From the NCBI GenBank assembly GCA_005790505.1, contig SXUP01000016.1, positions 1-64,000 of the forward strand: DNA of 64,000 bases, given 5' to 3'. A program made the position numbers and the translations under genes. The stretch comes from Actinomycetota bacterium. GTDB taxonomy: Bacteria > Actinomycetota > Acidimicrobiia > Acidimicrobiales > Ilumatobacteraceae. Of the stretch, positions 1 to 8,917 are shown piece after piece (the first letter of the stretch is position 1; each line of letters starts with the position of its first letter). A model generated the notes under the pieces. The model was given only the letters and a program-made list of their open reading frames with translations, ran no database searches and had not been told where the DNA came from.

Positions 1-135
1 GTGATGCCTGGAGACAATGTCATGATGACAGTGGAATTGGGCAAGCCAATTGCGATGGACGAGGGCTTGCGCTTTGCCATCCGCGAGGGTGGTCGCACCG
101 TGGGTGCTGGTCGCGTGACCAAGATTCTTAAGTGA
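1..135 (+). CDS. tuf: Elongation factor Tu, C-terminal end (partial)
   Basis: The window opens inside an open frame whose last 44 residues match the C-terminal beta-barrel domain of EF-Tu, including [12 protein letters not shown] and the terminal [21 protein letters not shown]-Tu is the GTPase that delivers aminoacyl-tRNA to the ribosome; its G domain lies upstream of the window. rpsJ follows 12 bases later, the usual tuf-rpsJ order of actinobacterial str/S10 regions, so the two are probably co-transcribed. The first base of the window is not the gene start. Confidence 0.95.
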   Translation: MMPGDNVMMTVELGKPIAMDEGLRFAIREGGRTVGAGRVTKILK

Positions 136-147
136 TAGGACGAAATA

Positions 148-462
148 ATGCCAAAAAGTAGTATCCGCATCCGCCTCAAAGCATTTGATCACGTCATCAT
201 TGATCAATCCACCCGAAAGATTGTCGAAACAGTCGGACGCACTGATTGTAAAATCATTGGCCCTATTCCATTGCCAACCGACAAGCACCGTTTCACGGTT
301 GTTCGGGGTCCTCACGTTGACAAAGACTCCCGTGAACACTTTGAGATGCGCATTCATAAACGCCTTATTGACATCATTGAGCCCAATGCCAAGACGATTG
401 ATTCACTTCAGAGAATTGAACTGCCTGCAGGTGTGGATATTGAAATAAAGATTCAGGGATAA
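148..462 (+). CDS. rpsJ: Small ribosomal subunit protein uS10 (NusE)
   Basis: The 104-residue product is full-length S10, with the conserved opening [14 protein letters not shown], the GPIPLPT segment and a C-terminal VDIEIKI. S10 sits in the head of the 30S subunit and also acts as NusE in transcription antitermination. A TAGGACG purine-rich stretch precedes the ATG. In most bacteria rplC follows directly; here two unrelated genes intervene before rplC at 3163, so S10 is cut off from the rest of the cluster that bears its name. Confidence 0.98.
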   Translation: MPKSSIRIRLKAFDHVIIDQSTRKIVETVGRTDCKIIGPIPLPTDKHRFTVVRGPHVDKDSREHFEMRIHKRLIDIIEPNAKTIDSLQRIELPAGVDIEIKIQG

Positions 463-497
463 TTTTTAAAGTATTCTTACCCTGATTTCTGTTTTTT
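453..497 (+). terminator. Possible weak terminator after rpsJ
   Basis: TCAGGG (453-458, overlapping the rpsJ stop region) can pair with CCCTGA (480-485) across an AT-rich loop, and a run of six T follows at 492-497. The stem is only six pairs with a long loop, so this is a tentative end of the tuf-rpsJ unit. Confidence 0.25.
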
Positions 498-524
498 GTT
501 GATCATCGTGATAAAACTTCAATC

Positions 525-1640
525 ATGAATGACGCGCATTGGATCAATCAGCCACCACAGCTTCCATCTAACAAGCGGCGCGCTCGCAGCCTTGCGGCAC
601 AGTTGGTTTCTTTTGTGATTGTTTTGGCGGTGGCAGGATCAGCTGGTTTCTTAGGGGGGCAATATTCCCAAGATGAAAACACATCATCAGGTGGACCACT
701 AGTCACTGCTCCTCCGGTGAGTGAAGTGTCAGTTGGTGCGTCAAGTATCGCCAAAGCAGCAAATGTAATTGCTCCAAGTGTGGTGACTGTTGATTCTGTA
801 AGTGATTCAGGTCAATCAGTAGGCTCAGGGGTAATCCTGAGTAGTGATGGTGAAATTCTTACTAACAATCACGTGATCGAAGGCGCATCTACTGTGCGTG
901 TGCGGCTCGGCGGCGAAACTGAACCACGCATTGCTGACGTGCTCGGCACCGATCCTGGCAACGATCTAGGACTCATCAAGTTGCGCAAGGCAACTGGGCT
1001 GACTGCTGCGACTCTTGCAGACCCTCTGAGTATTTTGGTCGGAGACCAGGTTGTTGCGGTTGGGTATGCACTTGATTTAGACGGAGGGCCAAGTGTGACA
1101 TCTGGAATTGTCTCGGCCCTCAATCGCACTCTTACGGTTGAAAATGGCGCCCTGAATGCTCTGATTCAAACCGATGCGGCGATTTCGTCTGGCAACTCGG
1201 GCGGTCCGCTCATCAACATGAGTGGTCAGGTGATTGGGATAAATACAGCAGTTGCTCGTGGAGACTCGTCAACGGCAGCAAACAATATCGGGTTTGCTAT
1301 TTCGGTTGGCGAAGTACTTCGCATCGTGCCAGTGCTGCGCAAACAAGCGAGTGGCTCATCACGTTCGGAAGGGTACTTAGGGGTTGGACTTTCTGATCGC
1401 AGTGATGGCGGACAAGGGGCACTGGTGTCCCAAATTGCTCCTGATTCTCCGGCAGAAAAAGCTGGACTCAGAGTTGATGACATTGTTCTCGAGGTCAATG
1501 ATCAGCCAATTACAGGTCAGGGTTCATTGATTGCGATTGTTCGCGACGCGATTCCGGGCGATGAGATCACCATCAGTGTGCTGCGCAAAGGCGCACGACT
1601 GGTGCTGACGGCAAAATTAGTTGTTCGCAAGGGCAACTAG
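525..1640 (+). CDS. Membrane-anchored HtrA/DegP-type serine protease with PDZ domain
   Basis: The 371-residue protein has one N-terminal membrane segment (about 24-45), an Ala/Ser/Pro/Val-rich linker, a trypsin-like S1C protease domain and one C-terminal PDZ domain (about 275-365, EGYLGVGL to VLRKGARL). The triad is visible: His116 in TNNHVIEG, Asp147 in GNDLGLIKL and Ser225 in SSGNSGGPL. Family members degrade or refold damaged proteins outside the membrane, with the PDZ domain sensing substrate C-termini. It lies between rpsJ and rplC in the same direction, an unusual place for such a gene. The substrate is unknown. Confidence 0.93.
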   Translation: MNDAHWINQPPQLPSNKRRARSLAAQLVSFVIVLAVAGSAGFLGGQYSQDENTSSGGPLVTAPPVSEVSVGASSIAKAANVIAPSVVTVDSVSDSGQSVGSGVILSSDGEILTNNHVIEGASTVRVRLGGETEPRIADVLGTDPGNDLGLIKLRKATGLTAATLADPLSILVGDQVVAVGYALDLDGGPSVTSGIVSALNRTLTVENGALNALIQTDAAISSGNSGGPLINMSGQVIGINTAVARGDSSTAANNIGFAISVGEVLRIVPVLRKQASGSSRSEGYLGVGLSDRSDGGQGALVSQIAPDSPAEKAGLRVDDIVLEVNDQPITGQGSLIAIVRDAIPGDEITISVLRKGARLVLTAKLVVRKGN

Positions 1641-1697
1641 TAGTTTTTTCAAACAGGCTGAACAACGTGCATTGTCACAACATGCATGGCAAAAGCG

Positions 1698-1703
1698 TAA
1701 GGT
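1698..1703 (+). promoter_or_regulatory. -10 element TAAGGT, leaderless geometry
   Basis: TAAGGT ends six bases before the ATG at 1710, and no Shine-Dalgarno sequence is seen. One of ten such TANNNT-N6-start arrangements in the window. Confidence 0.5.
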
Positions 1704-1709
1704 CTTTAT

Positions 1710-2912
1710 ATGCAAGATCTTGATGTCCACCTCGGCGGAAGTCGACCATTTGGTCTTGGGTATTGGCCGTTGCCTGAGGATGAGCCAGGTGTAGAGATTC
1801 CACGAGAGTCAATCAGATTGATTTCACCCGATGGTGCACTTGTTCGTGGACTTTTGTGGACACCTCCACGTGGTCAAAAATGGAAGACAGCAATTATTTT
1901 GACGCATCCGCGTGGTGATTTCAGTGTGCACTACGCCTGTCCTTTATTGGCAGCAGCAGGGTATGCGGTTTTGGGATTTTCTACCCGCTACATCAACAAC
2001 GACACAGATTGTTTGCATGAAAACTGCATCATCGATGTAAAGACGGCATTTGACGAGGTGATGCGACGTGGCGCCGAAGCGGTTGTGTTGCTTGGCAACT
2101 CAGGGGGCGGTTCGCTGATGGCAATGGCCAATGCACAACTCGGAATTGGTGACGGCTGGATTGGAATGGCAGCACATCCAGGTGAAGGGGTTTTTATGTT
2201 GCAGGTAATCGACCCGTCCGTGGCGGACGAGGACGACCCGTTCAGTCGCAACCCTGAACTAGATATGTACAACCCCGATAACGGTTGGCGCCCTTGGCCA
2301 GAGCGCAGCAATTATGACCCAAAGTGGCTTGCTCTTTATCGGGCGGCGCAAGTGGCTCGGGTGGCGCGCATTGATGAAGTCGCGCAAAAATCTTTGACTG
2401 ACGCCGAGGCCGCTGGATTGGCGTTAGTCGGGATAGATAAAGTTAAAAACCTGGAACTTTGGAGGGATTTGCGAGCCCGTCGAGTGTTCACCAAGTATCT
2501 GACGATTTATCGGACTTTGGCTGATCCAGCCTATTTGGACTTGACAATTGACCCTGATGATCGTCCAATGGGAAGTCTTTTTGCATTTCCTGACCCTTTT
2601 GAGGCCAATTATGGTCGAGGTGGGCTGGCCCGAACCATGACTAATCGGGGATGGCTGAGCACCTGGTCGGGGCTGTCAAGCCATGCCAAGTTGGCTTCCA
2701 CGATGCCCCAAGTCAGGGTGCCGACGATTTTGGTGCATCCGACCGCTGATACGGAGATTCGGGTCTGGCAAGCCAAGGAAATAGTCGCCAATGCGGGAGC
2801 AGCCGACATTACATATCACGAGATGAAAGGTGCGCCGCACTACCTTGAGGGCCATCGGCAAAAAGCTATTGAGGTCGTGGTGGACTGGCTGCGGGCTAGA
2901 TTCCCGTCCTGA
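1710..2912 (+). CDS. Alpha/beta hydrolase of unknown substrate
   Basis: The 400-residue protein has an alpha/beta-hydrolase core: an oxyanion-region motif TAIILTHPRGD, a nucleophile elbow GNSGGGSL (Ser near 130), and a C-terminal acid and base in HPTADTEIRVWQ and GAPHYLEGHRQ. There is no signal peptide, so it is probably cytosolic. A long insert (about 170-290) between elbow and C-terminal residues forms a large cap. The fold fits an esterase, lipase or dienelactone-hydrolase relative, but nothing identifies the substrate. It sits 69 bases after the HtrA gene and just before the ribosomal leader, and probably has its own promoter at 1698-1703. Confidence 0.8.
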   Translation: MQDLDVHLGGSRPFGLGYWPLPEDEPGVEIPRESIRLISPDGALVRGLLWTPPRGQKWKTAIILTHPRGDFSVHYACPLLAAAGYAVLGFSTRYINNDTDCLHENCIIDVKTAFDEVMRRGAEAVVLLGNSGGGSLMAMANAQLGIGDGWIGMAAHPGEGVFMLQVIDPSVADEDDPFSRNPELDMYNPDNGWRPWPERSNYDPKWLALYRAAQVARVARIDEVAQKSLTDAEAAGLALVGIDKVKNLELWRDLRARRVFTKYLTIYRTLADPAYLDLTIDPDDRPMGSLFAFPDPFEANYGRGGLARTMTNRGWLSTWSGLSSHAKLASTMPQVRVPTILVHPTADTEIRVWQAKEIVANAGAADITYHEMKGAPHYLEGHRQKAIEVVVDWLRARFPS

Positions 2913-3162
2913 AAGACTTTTGGAATAAGGGCGATCGCCCCGCCAAATAACCAAGTTCTGCCGATAGGGTTTTGGTTTCCTGAATGGGGGTTCGCCCTCG
3001 CTCAAGAGTATGACCGTCGTTTGGTCCAAACAATCGACGTCTGTGTAGGCCGCCTCGGTGGAACCGCATGGCACAACCCATCTAGGTGCTCCGCCGACAT
3101 AGTCGTGCGGAGCATTTGCATGAAGTAAGCAAATTTTTAACACAAGAGAAAAAGGTTGCCAA
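2913..3162 (+). promoter_or_regulatory. Structured leader upstream of rplC
   Basis: This 250-base gap has no credible gene. Its main feature is a strong hairpin at 3087-3114: TGCTCCGC pairs with GCGGAGCA, and inside it CGAC pairs with GTCG around an ATA loop with one bulged T, about 12 pairs in all. It ends 48 bases before the rplC start. Two other palindromes occur, GGGCGATCGCCC (2929-2940) and GTTTGGTCCAAAC (3019-3031). There is no T-run after the hairpin, so an autoregulatory leader of the ribosomal cluster is as likely as a terminator of the upstream gene. No convincing promoter hexamers were found. Confidence 0.5.
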
Positions 3163-3801
3163 ATGGCACAAAGAGCGATCGTCGGCGAAAAGGTCGGCAT
3201 GACACAGATTTGGGGAGATGATCAGCGCATCATCCCCGTCACCGTGTTGCGTGTCGACCCTGCGCGAATTGTTCAGGTCAAAACAACTGAGCGAGACGGC
3301 TACAACGCTGTTCAAGTGACTTTTGGCAACCAGGATGCCAGCAAACTAAATAAGCCAGAGGCCGGACACTTCGCCAAGGCTGGTGTGCAAGCTGGTCGTC
3401 GTCTTGTTGAATTGCGTCTTGACTCTGTTGATGGATTTGAAGTCGGTAAAGAAATTTGTGTTGATACGTTGACTGCTGGAGAAAAAGTTGATGTCACTGC
3501 GGTCAGTCGCGGTAAAGGTTTTGCTGGTGGAATGAAGCGCCACAATTTCAGCGGACAAGGGGCCAGTCACGGTAATCACAAGCATCATCGTGCTCCTGGT
3601 TCAATCGGATCATGTTCATTTCCGGGTCGTGTTCTCAAAGGTTTGCGGATGGCCGGGCATATGGGACACGACCAAGTGACCACGCTCAACCTTGTTGTCG
3701 TGCAGGCCGATCTTGAGCGCGGCTTGTTGTTGGTGCGCGGTGCAGTGCCCGGACCCAACGGTGGCGTTGTCATCGTTCGTAACGCAGTGAAGGCAAACTG
3801 A
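3163..3801 (+). CDS. rplC: Large ribosomal subunit protein uL3
   Basis: The 212-residue product is L3, recognised by VGEKVGMTQIW at the N-terminus and by the long loop GASHGNHKHHRAPGSIG that reaches toward the peptidyl-transferase centre. The ATG follows an AAAAGG ribosome-binding site. It is the first gene of the continuous ribosomal run and is followed two bases later by rplD. Its long structured leader suggests that this gene, not rpsJ, heads the transcript here. Confidence 0.97.
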   Translation: MAQRAIVGEKVGMTQIWGDDQRIIPVTVLRVDPARIVQVKTTERDGYNAVQVTFGNQDASKLNKPEAGHFAKAGVQAGRRLVELRLDSVDGFEVGKEICVDTLTAGEKVDVTAVSRGKGFAGGMKRHNFSGQGASHGNHKHHRAPGSIGSCSFPGRVLKGLRMAGHMGHDQVTTLNLVVVQADLERGLLLVRGAVPGPNGGVVIVRNAVKAN

Positions 3802-3803
3802 AT

Positions 3804-4427
3804 ATGACCTCAGTACCTATAACAAATACTTCTGGAAAGAAATCCGGCACAGTCGAGCTATCTGACGAACTTTTTTCAATCCAGCCAAATGTTCCGGTGA
3901 TGCACCAGGTTGTTACCGCACAATTGGCGCACCGCAGGGCTGGAACTCAGAGCACAAAGACACGTGCCGAGGTCTCAGGTGGTGGCAAGAAACCATTTAG
4001 CCAAAAAGGAACTGGTGGTGCCCGACAGGGTTCTACCCGCGCGCCTCATTACACGGGTGGCGGCATTGCTCTTGGTCCGCGTCCGCGTAAGTACAGCCAA
4101 CGAACCCCTCGCAAGATGGTCCGTTTGGCCTTGCGGTCTGCACTGTCAGATCGCAATCTTGCCGGACGTATTGTGGTTCTTGATTCTTGGAACATTGATA
4201 CGCCAAGCACCAAGAGTGCCATCACGGCTCTGAAGGCAATCGGAATTGAGGGCAAAGTGCTTGTTGTTCTGACTCCCCAAGATGATGCGGTGGCAAAGAG
4301 TTTGCGCAACGTCGTTGATGTTCAAATTGTCAGTATTGCAGAGCTGAATGCCTATGACGTGCTCTGCAACGATTGGCTTGTATTCACTCAAGCAAGCCTG
4401 CCAACGGCCAAGGAGGGTGACAAATGA
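3804..4427 (+). CDS. rplD: Large ribosomal subunit protein uL4
   Basis: The 207-residue product is L4, with the signature loop [27 protein letters not shown] that lines the exit tunnel. In several bacteria L4 represses its own operon by binding the leader mRNA; the hairpin-containing leader before rplC makes that worth considering here. The stop codon overlaps the rplW start in an ATGA, so L4 and L23 are translationally coupled. Confidence 0.97.
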   Translation: MTSVPITNTSGKKSGTVELSDELFSIQPNVPVMHQVVTAQLAHRRAGTQSTKTRAEVSGGGKKPFSQKGTGGARQGSTRAPHYTGGGIALGPRPRKYSQRTPRKMVRLALRSALSDRNLAGRIVVLDSWNIDTPSTKSAITALKAIGIEGKVLVVLTPQDDAVAKSLRNVVDVQIVSIAELNAYDVLCNDWLVFTQASLPTAKEGDK

Positions 4428-4714
4428 AAGATCCACGCGACATCATCTTGTCCCCAGTTGTATCTGAAAAGAGCTACAGCCTCATGGAAAGTGACGTCTA
4501 CACGTTTCAGGTGCACCCTGATGCAACGAAGCCAGAAATTCACGATGCCATTGAAGCAATTTGGGGTGTCAAAGTTCTGAGAGTAAACACCGTGAACCGC
4601 AAAGGAAAACTTCAGCGGACACGCAACACCAACCGTATTGGCAAGCGTCCAAGCACAAAGCGCGCCATCGTGACCCTCGCAGCGGGAGACAAAATCTCGC
4701 TGTTTGAAAGCTGA
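4424..4714 (+). CDS. rplW: Large ribosomal subunit protein uL23
   Basis: The 96-residue product is L23, with the typical opening [15 protein letters not shown] and the central [12 protein letters not shown] followed by a basic stretch. L23 lies at the tunnel exit and is the docking site for trigger factor and SRP. It overlaps rplD by four bases and ends seven bases before the rplB ATG. Confidence 0.97.
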   Translation: MKDPRDIILSPVVSEKSYSLMESDVYTFQVHPDATKPEIHDAIEAIWGVKVLRVNTVNRKGKLQRTRNTNRIGKRPSTKRAIVTLAAGDKISLFES

Positions 4715-4721
4715 GCAAATC

Positions 4722-5558
4722 ATGGCTATTCGCAAACGCAAACCCACTAGTCCAGGTCGCCGTTTTCAGACGGTCTCTGACTTCAGTGAAATCACTAAGT
4801 CCACTCCTGAAAAAACTTTGCTTGCACCAATTAAAAACACTGGTGGTCGCAACTCATACGGTCGCAAGACTGCGCGTCACCGTGGTGGAGCGCACAAGCG
4901 CCAGTACCGAATCATCGACTTCAAGCGCATCAAAGATGGCGTAACGGCCAAAGTTGCAGCCATCGAATACGACCCCAACCGCACATGTCGCATTGCACTT
5001 TTGCATTATGAGGACGGAACCAAGGCATATATTCTTGCGCCCAAAGGTCTTGAAGTAGGACATCGTGTCGAAAGTGGTCAAGGCGCCGATATCAAGCCAG
5101 GAAATGCACTCTCGTTGCGTTACATCCCTGTCGGGACAACAGTGCACAATGTTGAGCTTCGCCCAGGACAGGGAGGGAAAATGGCTCGGTCTGCCGGAAC
5201 TGCGGTGCAGTTGGTGGCCAAAGACGGTGATTTCGCAACATTGCGAATGCCATCAACAGAAATGCGTCGCGTCTTGTTGGACTGTCGCGCAACTGTTGGT
5301 GAAGTCGGTAACGCCGAGCATGAACTCATCAAGATCGGTAAAGCAGGTCGTAACCGCTGGAAGGGTGTGCGCCCACAGACTCGCGGTGTTGCTATGAACC
5401 CAGTCGATCACCCGCTCGGCGGTGGAGAAGGGAAAACTTCCGGCGGTCGTCCAGCTGTTTCACCTTGGGGCAAACCAGAGGGTCGCACACGCGACAAGAA
5501 CAAGCCCTCACAATCACTTCTCGTTCGTCGTCGTCGCACCAGTAAGGGTCGGAGGTAA
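4722..5558 (+). CDS. rplB: Large ribosomal subunit protein uL2
   Basis: The 278-residue product is L2, which supports peptidyl-transferase activity and subunit joining. The C-terminal signature [21 protein letters not shown] contains the conserved histidine. I start it at the ATG giving [15 protein letters not shown], the family N-terminus; an in-frame ATG 18 bases upstream adds only six residues and overlaps rplW. Confidence 0.97.
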   Translation: MAIRKRKPTSPGRRFQTVSDFSEITKSTPEKTLLAPIKNTGGRNSYGRKTARHRGGAHKRQYRIIDFKRIKDGVTAKVAAIEYDPNRTCRIALLHYEDGTKAYILAPKGLEVGHRVESGQGADIKPGNALSLRYIPVGTTVHNVELRPGQGGKMARSAGTAVQLVAKDGDFATLRMPSTEMRRVLLDCRATVGEVGNAEHELIKIGKAGRNRWKGVRPQTRGVAMNPVDHPLGGGEGKTSGGRPAVSPWGKPEGRTRDKNKPSQSLLVRRRRTSKGRR

Positions 5559-5561
5559 TTT

Positions 5562-5840
5562 ATGTCCCGCAGTTTGAAAAAAGGTGCGTTCGTGGACGAT
5601 CACTTGATGAAAAAAGTTGATGCCGCAAACGCAGCGGGTGATCGTAAGGTCATCAAGACCTGGTCCAGGCGATCCACTGTTATCCCTGACATGGTAGGTC
5701 ACACTTTTGCCATCCATGACGGACGCAAGCACGTGCCCGTTTATGTCACCGAGTCCATGGTTGGCCACAAACTGGGGGAGTTTGCCCCAACACGAACATT
5801 TAAATTTCACTCCGGACACGAAAAGACTGTGAAGAAATAG
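5562..5840 (+). CDS. rpsS: Small ribosomal subunit protein uS19
   Basis: The 92-residue product is S19, showing [15 protein letters not shown] and the conserved [12 protein letters not shown]-like segment [21 protein letters not shown]. It sits in the 30S head near the A and P sites. It lies three bases after rplB and two before rplV, in standard S10-cluster order. Confidence 0.97.
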   Translation: MSRSLKKGAFVDDHLMKKVDAANAAGDRKVIKTWSRRSTVIPDMVGHTFAIHDGRKHVPVYVTESMVGHKLGEFAPTRTFKFHSGHEKTVKK

Positions 5841-5842
5841 CC

Positions 5843-6424
5843 ATGACTGGTCCAAAGCTGAATGAAGCAAATAACAAAGCCGGTACCAGAAGTGGCACCA
5901 AGGCAAGTGCACGATTCGTTCGTGGCTCTGCGTCCAAAGTGCGCGTGGTCTTGAATCTTATTCGTGATCAGGATGTGCGGCGTGCTGATGAAATCTTGCA
6001 GTTCACCGACCGTGAGGCTGCGCGAGTTGTGAGAAAGTTGCTGGCATCTGCGGTTGCCAATGCCGTCAACAATGACGGTCAAGACGCGGATGATCTTTTT
6101 GTGAAGGCTTGTTTTGCTGACGAGGGTCCAACGATGAAGCGATTCAGACCACGGGCCAAAGGTCGTGCTGGTCCGATTCTGAAGCGCTCGTCGCACATCA
6201 CAATCGTCGTTGCCCGAATGGGTGATGAAAAACTTGCGGCACGCGATGTCAAGTCGAGTGCACGCGGTTCAGCGCTTTCAAGCCGCCGTGCTCGTGTTGA
6301 AGGCTCTCGCAAGCGCTCCCCAGAAAAGGTGTCGTCATCTGCTGATCCAGCGCCAATTGTTGCAATCGAAGCGGACGAGGAGAACACCACTCTTGACGTC
6401 ACAACAGACGAAATGGAGAAGTGA
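5843..6424 (+). CDS. rplV: Large ribosomal subunit protein uL22 with long C-terminal tail
   Basis: Residues 20-130 are a normal L22: [21 protein letters not shown], and [26 protein letters not shown], which forms the hairpin in the exit tunnel. The protein is 193 residues, against about 110-120 for most bacterial L22. The extra 60-odd residues are Ser/Arg/Lys-rich, then acidic ([18 protein letters not shown]), and probably disordered. The stop overlaps the rpsC ATG as TGATG. Confidence 0.95.
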   Translation: MTGPKLNEANNKAGTRSGTKASARFVRGSASKVRVVLNLIRDQDVRRADEILQFTDREAARVVRKLLASAVANAVNNDGQDADDLFVKACFADEGPTMKRFRPRAKGRAGPILKRSSHITIVVARMGDEKLAARDVKSSARGSALSSRRARVEGSRKRSPEKVSSSADPAPIVAIEADEENTTLDVTTDEMEK

Positions 6425-7311
6425 TGGGTCAAAAGATAAATCCTTACGGATTCCGACTCGGAATCACCACCGACTGGAAGAGCCGTTGGTTTAGCGAGCG
6501 CAAGTACAAGGACTACCTCACGGAGGACTGGAAAATTCGTGAGTACCTCATGGCCACGCTCGATGACGCGGCCGTGAGTCGTGTTGAAATTGAGCGGACA
6601 AGTGACAAGTTGCGGATTGATGTGCACACTGCACGCCCCGGAATCGTGATCGGTCGTAAGGGCGCCAAGGCAGATGAACTCCGCATCGGACTTGCAAAAA
6701 TCACCGGAAACAACAAATTGCAACTCAACATTGTCGAGATCAAACAGGCAGAACTTGACGCGGCTCTCATCGCGCAGGGTGTGGCAGATCAGCTGCTCAA
6801 TCGCATTGCTTTCCGTCGTGCCATGAAGCGGGCTGTGCAAAATGCGCAAAAATATGGTGCTCTTGGTATTCGGGTGCAGTGTTCTGGTCGTTTGGGTGGT
6901 GCTGAAATGAGTCGAACAGAGTGGTACCGCGAAGGTCGCGTGCCACTTCACACTCTGCGTGCAGACATTGACTACGGATTCCGCGAAGCGGCAACAAGTT
7001 CGGGACGCGTCGGTGTCAAAGTCTGGATCTACAAGGGAGACATACTTCCGTACAAGAGCCTGTCACAGGACAAGATCACCCAAGAAGCAGCAATGGCCGT
7101 GGGTGAAACTTCTGGTCAGTCGCAAACAGAAGTGCGTCGCGTGGTTTCTTCTGGTGGTCCCCGAATGCAAAAAGAACTCGCTGATGAGGTCGTGACTCCG
7201 TTGGTCACTGAGGCCGACCCTGAATTTGAACGCCTCTTGGAAGAAGAAGAACTGATCGAGAAGCGTCTCCATGAATCTCATCAGACACCCAAACTGCGTG
7301 GAGAGGATTAA
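6424..7311 (+). CDS. rpsC: Small ribosomal subunit protein uS3 with acidic C-terminal extension
   Basis: The 295-residue product is S3, starting [22 protein letters not shown] and carrying the KH-domain motif [18 protein letters not shown]3 is part of the mRNA entry channel. I start at the ATG overlapping the rplV stop; a GTG three bases earlier is an alternative. Usual length is about 210-240, so the last 50 residues (rich in E and [20 protein letters not shown]) are an extension, probably helical. Confidence 0.96.
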   Translation: MGQKINPYGFRLGITTDWKSRWFSERKYKDYLTEDWKIREYLMATLDDAAVSRVEIERTSDKLRIDVHTARPGIVIGRKGAKADELRIGLAKITGNNKLQLNIVEIKQAELDAALIAQGVADQLLNRIAFRRAMKRAVQNAQKYGALGIRVQCSGRLGGAEMSRTEWYREGRVPLHTLRADIDYGFREAATSSGRVGVKVWIYKGDILPYKSLSQDKITQEAAMAVGETSGQSQTEVRRVVSSGGPRMQKELADEVVTPLVTEADPEFERLLEEEELIEKRLHESHQTPKLRGED

Positions 7312-7313
7312 TC

Positions 7314-7730
7314 ATGTTGATGCCTCGAAAAATTAAGCACCGCAAGCATCATCGTGGTCGCATGACCGGAATATCAAAAGGTGGAAACGAGTTGGCCTTT
7401 GGTGAATTTGGTATTCAAGCTCTCGAACCTGGTTGGCTTTCCGCTCGTCAAATTGAAGCTGCTCGTGTGGCGATGACTCGTCATATCAAGCGTGGTGGAA
7501 AAGTATGGATCAACATTTATCCGGACAAGCCCGTTACCAAGAAGCCTGCAGAGACTCGCATGGGATCAGGCAAAGGCAACCCTGAATTCTGGGTCGCAGT
7601 AGTCAAGCCTGGACGCATCTTGTTTGAGTTGTCCTATCCATCAGAAGATGTTGCGCGCAAAGCACTTGATCGTGCTGTGCAAAAACTCCCCATCAAGGCT
7701 CGCGTGGTCTCACGCCATGACCCCATCTAA
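7314..7730 (+). CDS. rplP: Large ribosomal subunit protein uL16
   Basis: The 138-residue product is L16, with [19 protein letters not shown] at the start and the central [20 protein letters not shown]16 helps shape the A site and bind tRNA elbows. It lies two bases after rpsC. All conserved regions are present and the length is normal. Confidence 0.97.
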   Translation: MLMPRKIKHRKHHRGRMTGISKGGNELAFGEFGIQALEPGWLSARQIEAARVAMTRHIKRGGKVWINIYPDKPVTKKPAETRMGSGKGNPEFWVAVVKPGRILFELSYPSEDVARKALDRAVQKLPIKARVVSRHDPI

Positions 7731-7748
7731 GAACAAGGCAGACACAAG

Positions 7749-7967
7749 ATGACACAATCAATTTCTGATCTCCGAGACATGGATCTCGTGGCACTTGTTG
7801 CGGAGTTGCGCGCCTCCAAACAAGAGGCGCTCAATCTGAGGTTCCGCAGCGCAACGGGTCAACTCGAGGACCATTCAGAGTTGCGTAAGGTGCGACGTCA
7901 AATCGCTCGCATAAATACGCTTATCCGACAGCAAGAAATTGCTGCCGCTGAAAAGACCGGAAAGTGA
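7749..7967 (+). CDS. rpmC: Large ribosomal subunit protein uL29
   Basis: The 72-residue helical product is L29, with the [27 protein letters not shown] pattern and [12 protein letters not shown] near the C-terminus. It contacts L23 at the tunnel exit. Its stop overlaps the GTG start of rpsQ (GTGA). Confidence 0.96.
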   Translation: MTQSISDLRDMDLVALVAELRASKQEALNLRFRSATGQLEDHSELRKVRRQIARINTLIRQQEIAAAEKTGK

Positions 7968-8248
7968 GTAATCCAATGAGTCAAGAAACAGGCACAGGCC
8001 GCAGTGCTCGCAAGGTTCGCGAAGGAGTCGTCGTGTCCAGCAAAATGGACAAAACAGTCGTCATCGCCATCATCGAACGCGTGCCCCACCCGAAGTACTC
8101 AAAGTTCGTGATGCGTACAAAAAAATTATACGCCCATGACGAAGCCAATGATGCTCAAGTAGGCGACCGAGTTCGCGTCATGGAGACTCGCCCGTTGTCA
8201 AAGTCAAAGCGTTGGCGCGTAATCGAAATAATGGAGCGTGCAAAGTGA
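7964..8248 (+). CDS. rpsQ: Small ribosomal subunit protein uS17
   Basis: The product of up to 94 residues is S17: [30 protein letters not shown] and the later [21 protein letters not shown]. The GTG at 7964 overlaps the rpmC stop in the coupled pattern used elsewhere here; an ATG at 7976 would shorten the protein by four residues. Its stop in turn overlaps the GTG start of rplN. Confidence 0.95.
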   Translation: MSNPMSQETGTGRSARKVREGVVVSSKMDKTVVIAIIERVPHPKYSKFVMRTKKLYAHDEANDAQVGDRVRVMETRPLSKSKRWRVIEIMERAK

Positions 8249-8613
8249 TTCAGCAAGAGTCTCGTCTACGCGTGGCCGACAATAGCGGAGCCAAAGAGGT
8301 CCTTGTCATTAAGGTCCTGGGCGGAACTCGTCGTCGTTATGCGTCCATCGGTGATGTTTTCATTGGAACAGTAAAAGATGCTATTCCAGGTGCAGGCGTT
8401 AAAAAAGGTGAGGTCGTGCGCTGTGTGGTCGTTCGCGTCAAAAAGGAAAAGCGCCGCTCGGATGGTTCCTACATTCGTTTTGACGAAAATGCTGCTGTTC
8501 TAATCAAAGAAGACCTCACCCCACGTGGTACCCGAATTTTTGGACCAGTTGGCCGTGAACTTCGTGACAAAAAATTTATGCGAATCGTTTCGCTCGCTCC
8601 GGAGGTGCTCTGA
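8245..8613 (+). CDS. rplN: Large ribosomal subunit protein uL14
   Basis: The 122-residue product is L14, full length, starting (M)[20 protein letters not shown] start at the GTG at 8245, which overlaps the rpsQ stop as GTGA and gives exactly the family N-terminus; an upstream in-frame start at 8212 would lie inside rpsQ. L14 forms an intersubunit bridge on the 50S surface. Confidence 0.96.
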   Translation: MIQQESRLRVADNSGAKEVLVIKVLGGTRRRYASIGDVFIGTVKDAIPGAGVKKGEVVRCVVVRVKKEKRRSDGSYIRFDENAAVLIKEDLTPRGTRIFGPVGRELRDKKFMRIVSLAPEVL

Positions 8614-8614
8614 C

Positions 8615-8917
8615 ATGAAGTTACGTAAAGGCGATCAAGTAAAAGTGTTGTCCGGAAAAGACAAAGGAAAAGTCGGAGAAATCCTCTCGGTGCACACAAA
8701 AGACAACAAAGTGGTGGTTTTGGGTGTAAATCGAGTTACCCGCCATCTCAAGGCGCGCAGCGCCAAGCAACCTGCTGGTCGAATTGAAACTGACCTACCA
8801 ATTGATGCGTCCAATGTCGTGCTTGTTCATAGCGGCGAACCAACCCGTGTTGGTTACAGGATTAATGAAGATGGCACCAAGGTGCGTATCGCCAAAAAGA
8901 CCGGAAAGGAAATCTGA
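8615..8917 (+). CDS. rplX: Large ribosomal subunit protein uL24
   Basis: The 100-residue product is L24, with the KOW motif [20 protein letters not shown] at its N-terminus. L24 initiates 50S assembly. The ATG one base after the rplN stop follows the GGAGG at 8601-8605 within rplN. Its stop overlaps the rplE ATG as TGATG. Confidence 0.96.
   Translation: MKLRKGDQVKVLSGKDKGKVGEILSVHTKDNKVVVLGVNRVTRHLKARSAKQPAGRIETDLPIDASNVVLVHSGEPTRVGYRINEDGTKVRIAKKTGKEI

Noticed and set aside
2929-2940. 12-bp palindrome GGGCGATCGCCC
   Set aside because: Contains the octamer GCGATCGC known as an abundant repeat in cyanobacteria, but it occurs singly in this gap and there is no sign of a regulatory partner.
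2676-3200. 174-codon minus-strand frame over the rplC leader
   Set aside because: Considered as a gene filling the 250-base gap, but it runs from the hydrolase gene through the hairpin into rplC and has no motif or start signal.
6079-6951. 290-codon open frame on the minus strand
   Set aside because: Antisense to rplV and rpsC, both certain genes; composition is that of a reverse shadow.
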